A DNA stretch of 5,253 nt from Hadesarchaea archaeon (GTDB taxonomy: Archaea > Hadarchaeota > Hadarchaeia > Hadarchaeales > WYZ-LMO6): the NCBI GenBank assembly GCA_004347925.1, contig QNVD01000296.1, positions 1-5,253 on the forward strand, given 5' to 3'. The translations under genes and the position numbers were made by a program. Positions 4,281 to 5,253 of this stretch are shown piece by piece. Below the pieces are notes generated by a model. That model made no database searches. It was given only the letters and a program-made list of their open reading frames with translations, and was not told the DNA's origin. Within the stretch, counting starts at the first letter, position 1. Each line of letters begins with the position of its first letter.

Positions 4281-4752
4281 CCACTTCCTCCACGGTTTTC
4301 AGGATGTTTTCCCAGTGGCTTCCCCGCCAGTAGACCTTGCCGCACTCCGAGCATTCCCAGAAGGTCCTCCTGCCCCTCAGCACCCCGGGGGGAAGCAGAT
4401 CCTTGACCTCCTCCTTTTTCTTCCTCCTCAGCTCCCCGTTGCACACCGGGCACCTTGATTTCTCCGGATTTATCTCTATCCTCAGCCGGCATTCGTGTGA
4501 GATTTCCCGGAGCTGGGAGGGGAGGCTGCTTCCTCGTATCAGCAGGCACCTCACTCCCCCCTTGCCGGCCCTGCGGTAGAGCTCCACGTCTCTGGTGAGA
4601 AGGACCCGACGCTCCCTCTTGGCCCTCTCCAGAAGATAGGGGTCCTGCTTCTCCCCCGGAATCTCCAGCTCCCCCACGTAGACCACATCGTGTCCCGCCA
4701 TGCGGAGCCACCTCGTCAGCTTCCCCAGCATCCCATCGGTAAGGAATCTCAT
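4273..4752 (-). CDS. Mut7-C (DUF82) PIN-like RNase with zinc ribbon
   Basis: This 159-residue protein matches the archaeal Mut7-C family over its whole length. The N-terminal PIN-like part reads MRFLTDGMLGKLTRWLRMAGHDVVY with the acidic residue Asp6, and VLLTRDVELYRR supplies Asp55. The C-terminal zinc ribbon has CPVC (Cys101, Cys104) and CSECGKVYWRGSHW (Cys134, Cys137), the family's usual CxxCGKxYWxGSHW ending. Family members are predicted ribonucleases, named after the C-terminal domain of the nematode exonuclease Mut-7; the target RNA is not known from sequence. The ATG at 4752 begins the conserved motif directly, and a weak GGAG lies upstream. It is the first gene of a two-gene unit with AMMECR1, divergent from the flavoprotein gene. 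Confidence 0.93.
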   Translation of the reverse strand: MRFLTDGMLGKLTRWLRMAGHDVVYVGELEIPGEKQDPYLLERAKRERRVLLTRDVELYRRAGKGGVRCLLIRGSSLPSQLREISHECRLRIEINPEKSRCPVCNGELRRKKKEEVKDLLPPGVLRGRRTFWECSECGKVYWRGSHWENILKTVEEVGR

Positions 4753-4800
4753 TTCAGCCGCTCCGGCTTCCCCTCTACTAAGAGTGGAGTTTTGTTTCCT

Positions 4801-4810
4801 TTTTATAAAA
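4801..4810. promoter_or_regulatory. Palindromic TATA element of the divergent promoter region
   Basis: TTTTATAAAA is its own reverse complement. On the plus strand it predicts a transcript starting at about 4831-4833, exactly at the GTG of the flavoprotein gene (leaderless). On the minus strand it predicts a start near 4780, a 28-base leader before Mut7-C. Neither side has a clear purine-rich BRE. The plus-strand use is the better supported; two-way use is inferred. Confidence 0.6.
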
Positions 4811-4832
4811 GGGTCCGGAGAAAAGGGGGCTG

Positions 4833-5253
4833 GTGGAGCGCTACGACGTGGTGGTGGTGGGGGCCGGTCCGGCCGGGTGCTCGGCGGCCAGGAGGGCCGC
4901 GAAGGAGGGGGGAAAGGTCCTGCTCCTAGAACTGCAGCCTCAGATAGGGGGTCCCACCAAGGCGCCCGTCTGGGTGTCCGAGGGGTTCCTGAGGTTGGGG
5001 TTCAGGGAGGCCTCGGTTTCGAAGGTGGACTCCCTCCACCTGCACGCCGCGGGTGAGGACCTCACCCTTCCGGCGGGGGGGAGGGTGGTGGACAGGCAGG
5101 TGCTTGACAAGCTCCTGGCGGCGGAGGCCGCGGAGGCCGGGGCCGAGATATGGCTTGGAAGCCCCGTGAAGGAGTTCCTGCAGGAAGGGGGGAGGGTGAG
5201 GGGGGTGGTGGTGGAGAGCGGAGGGTGGAGGGAGAAGGTGGAGAGCGAGGTGG
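4833..5253 (+). CDS. Geranylgeranyl-reductase-family FAD flavoprotein (partial, cut by right edge)
   Basis: From GTG at 4833, 140 codons stay open to the window edge. The start VERYDVVVVGAGPAGCSAAR carries the dinucleotide-binding GxGxxG at residues 10-15, and Glu33 of KVLLLE would bind the adenosine ribose. A further ...VVDRQVLDKLLAAEAAEAGAEIWLGSPVKEF segment matches the 'R..lD..L...A...GA.i' region of the GGR/UbiH-type monooxygenase fold. In archaea this family reduces the double bonds of geranylgeranyl membrane lipids. In the usual place of the family's P-x-x-C-(A/G)-E motif the sequence reads GPTKAPVWVSEGF, with no cysteine, so a related but different substrate is possible. Start choice: the palindromic TATA fits a leaderless mRNA at this GTG, and upstream in-frame CTG (4830) is less likely. 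Confidence 0.85.
   Translation, partial: MERYDVVVVGAGPAGCSAARRAAKEGGKVLLLELQPQIGGPTKAPVWVSEGFLRLGFREASVSKVDSLHLHAAGEDLTLPAGGRVVDRQVLDKLLAAEAAEAGAEIWLGSPVKEFLQEGGRVRGVVVESGGWREKVESEV

Noticed and set aside
3730..4458. Plus-strand frame opposite AMMECR1 and Mut7-C
   Set aside because: Ser/Pro-rich antisense reading of two conserved genes.
5187..5212. G-run cluster in the flavoprotein gene as a G-quadruplex
   Set aside because: The runs are explained by Gly/Val/Arg codons in a G-rich gene; no reason to claim selection on structure.

Overview
The window is chromosomal DNA from a thermophilic-looking archaeon. It carries genes for the archaeal chromatin protein Alba, an archaeal-type aspartyl-tRNA synthetase, an AMMECR1-family protein, a Mut7-C RNase and a geranylgeranyl-reductase-like flavoprotein (archaeal lipid pathway). 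It also shows TATA boxes at about -26, probable leaderless genes, GGAGGTGA ribosome-binding sites and oligo-T terminators. Coding strands are G+C-rich and purine-rich with heavy AGG/GAG use, as in hyperthermophiles. I cannot name the species; the lineage is not resolvable by eye.

Layout. Three genes run leftward on the minus strand: the N-terminus of aspS (1-295, cut by the window edge), alba (367-663) and a small sigma-70-region-4-like helix-turn-helix (HTH) protein (706-1128). A 267-base divergent control region follows (1129-1395). On the plus strand come an HTH/winged-helix regulator (1396-1962), overlapping by 13 bases an ExeA/Orc1-like P-loop ATPase with a very basic tail (1950-2912), then a PHP-domain metal hydrolase (2982-3665). 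Two genes converge on it from the right: AMMECR1 (3669-4268) and Mut7-C (4273-4752), which are translationally coupled. A short divergent promoter region with a palindromic TATA element precedes the flavoprotein gene (4833 to the right edge).

The most interesting part is 1129-1962. The divergent region holds, from left to right, a GTTTCC-N7-GGAAAC dyad over the promoter of the sigma-4-like gene, a 16-bp purine/pyrimidine hairpin, a compact G-quadruplex motif, and an array of six GTAGG-N7-CCTAC palindromes repeated every ~22 bp (two helical turns). Unit 4 has the TATA box as its spacer and unit 6 has the Shine-Dalgarno as its spacer. This looks like a cooperative operator or nucleoprotein assembly site for the HTH protein encoded immediately downstream, which is co-expressed with the basic-tailed ATPase. 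I propose the pair plus its array as a candidate uncharacterised DNA-binding system. Its function (regulation, segregation, replication, chromosome architecture) cannot be decided from the sequence.

The remaining genes are ordinary housekeeping genes. One notable point is that AMMECR1 seems to start at a CTG codon placed directly behind a perfect GGAGGTGA that itself contains the stop codon of the upstream Mut7-C gene.
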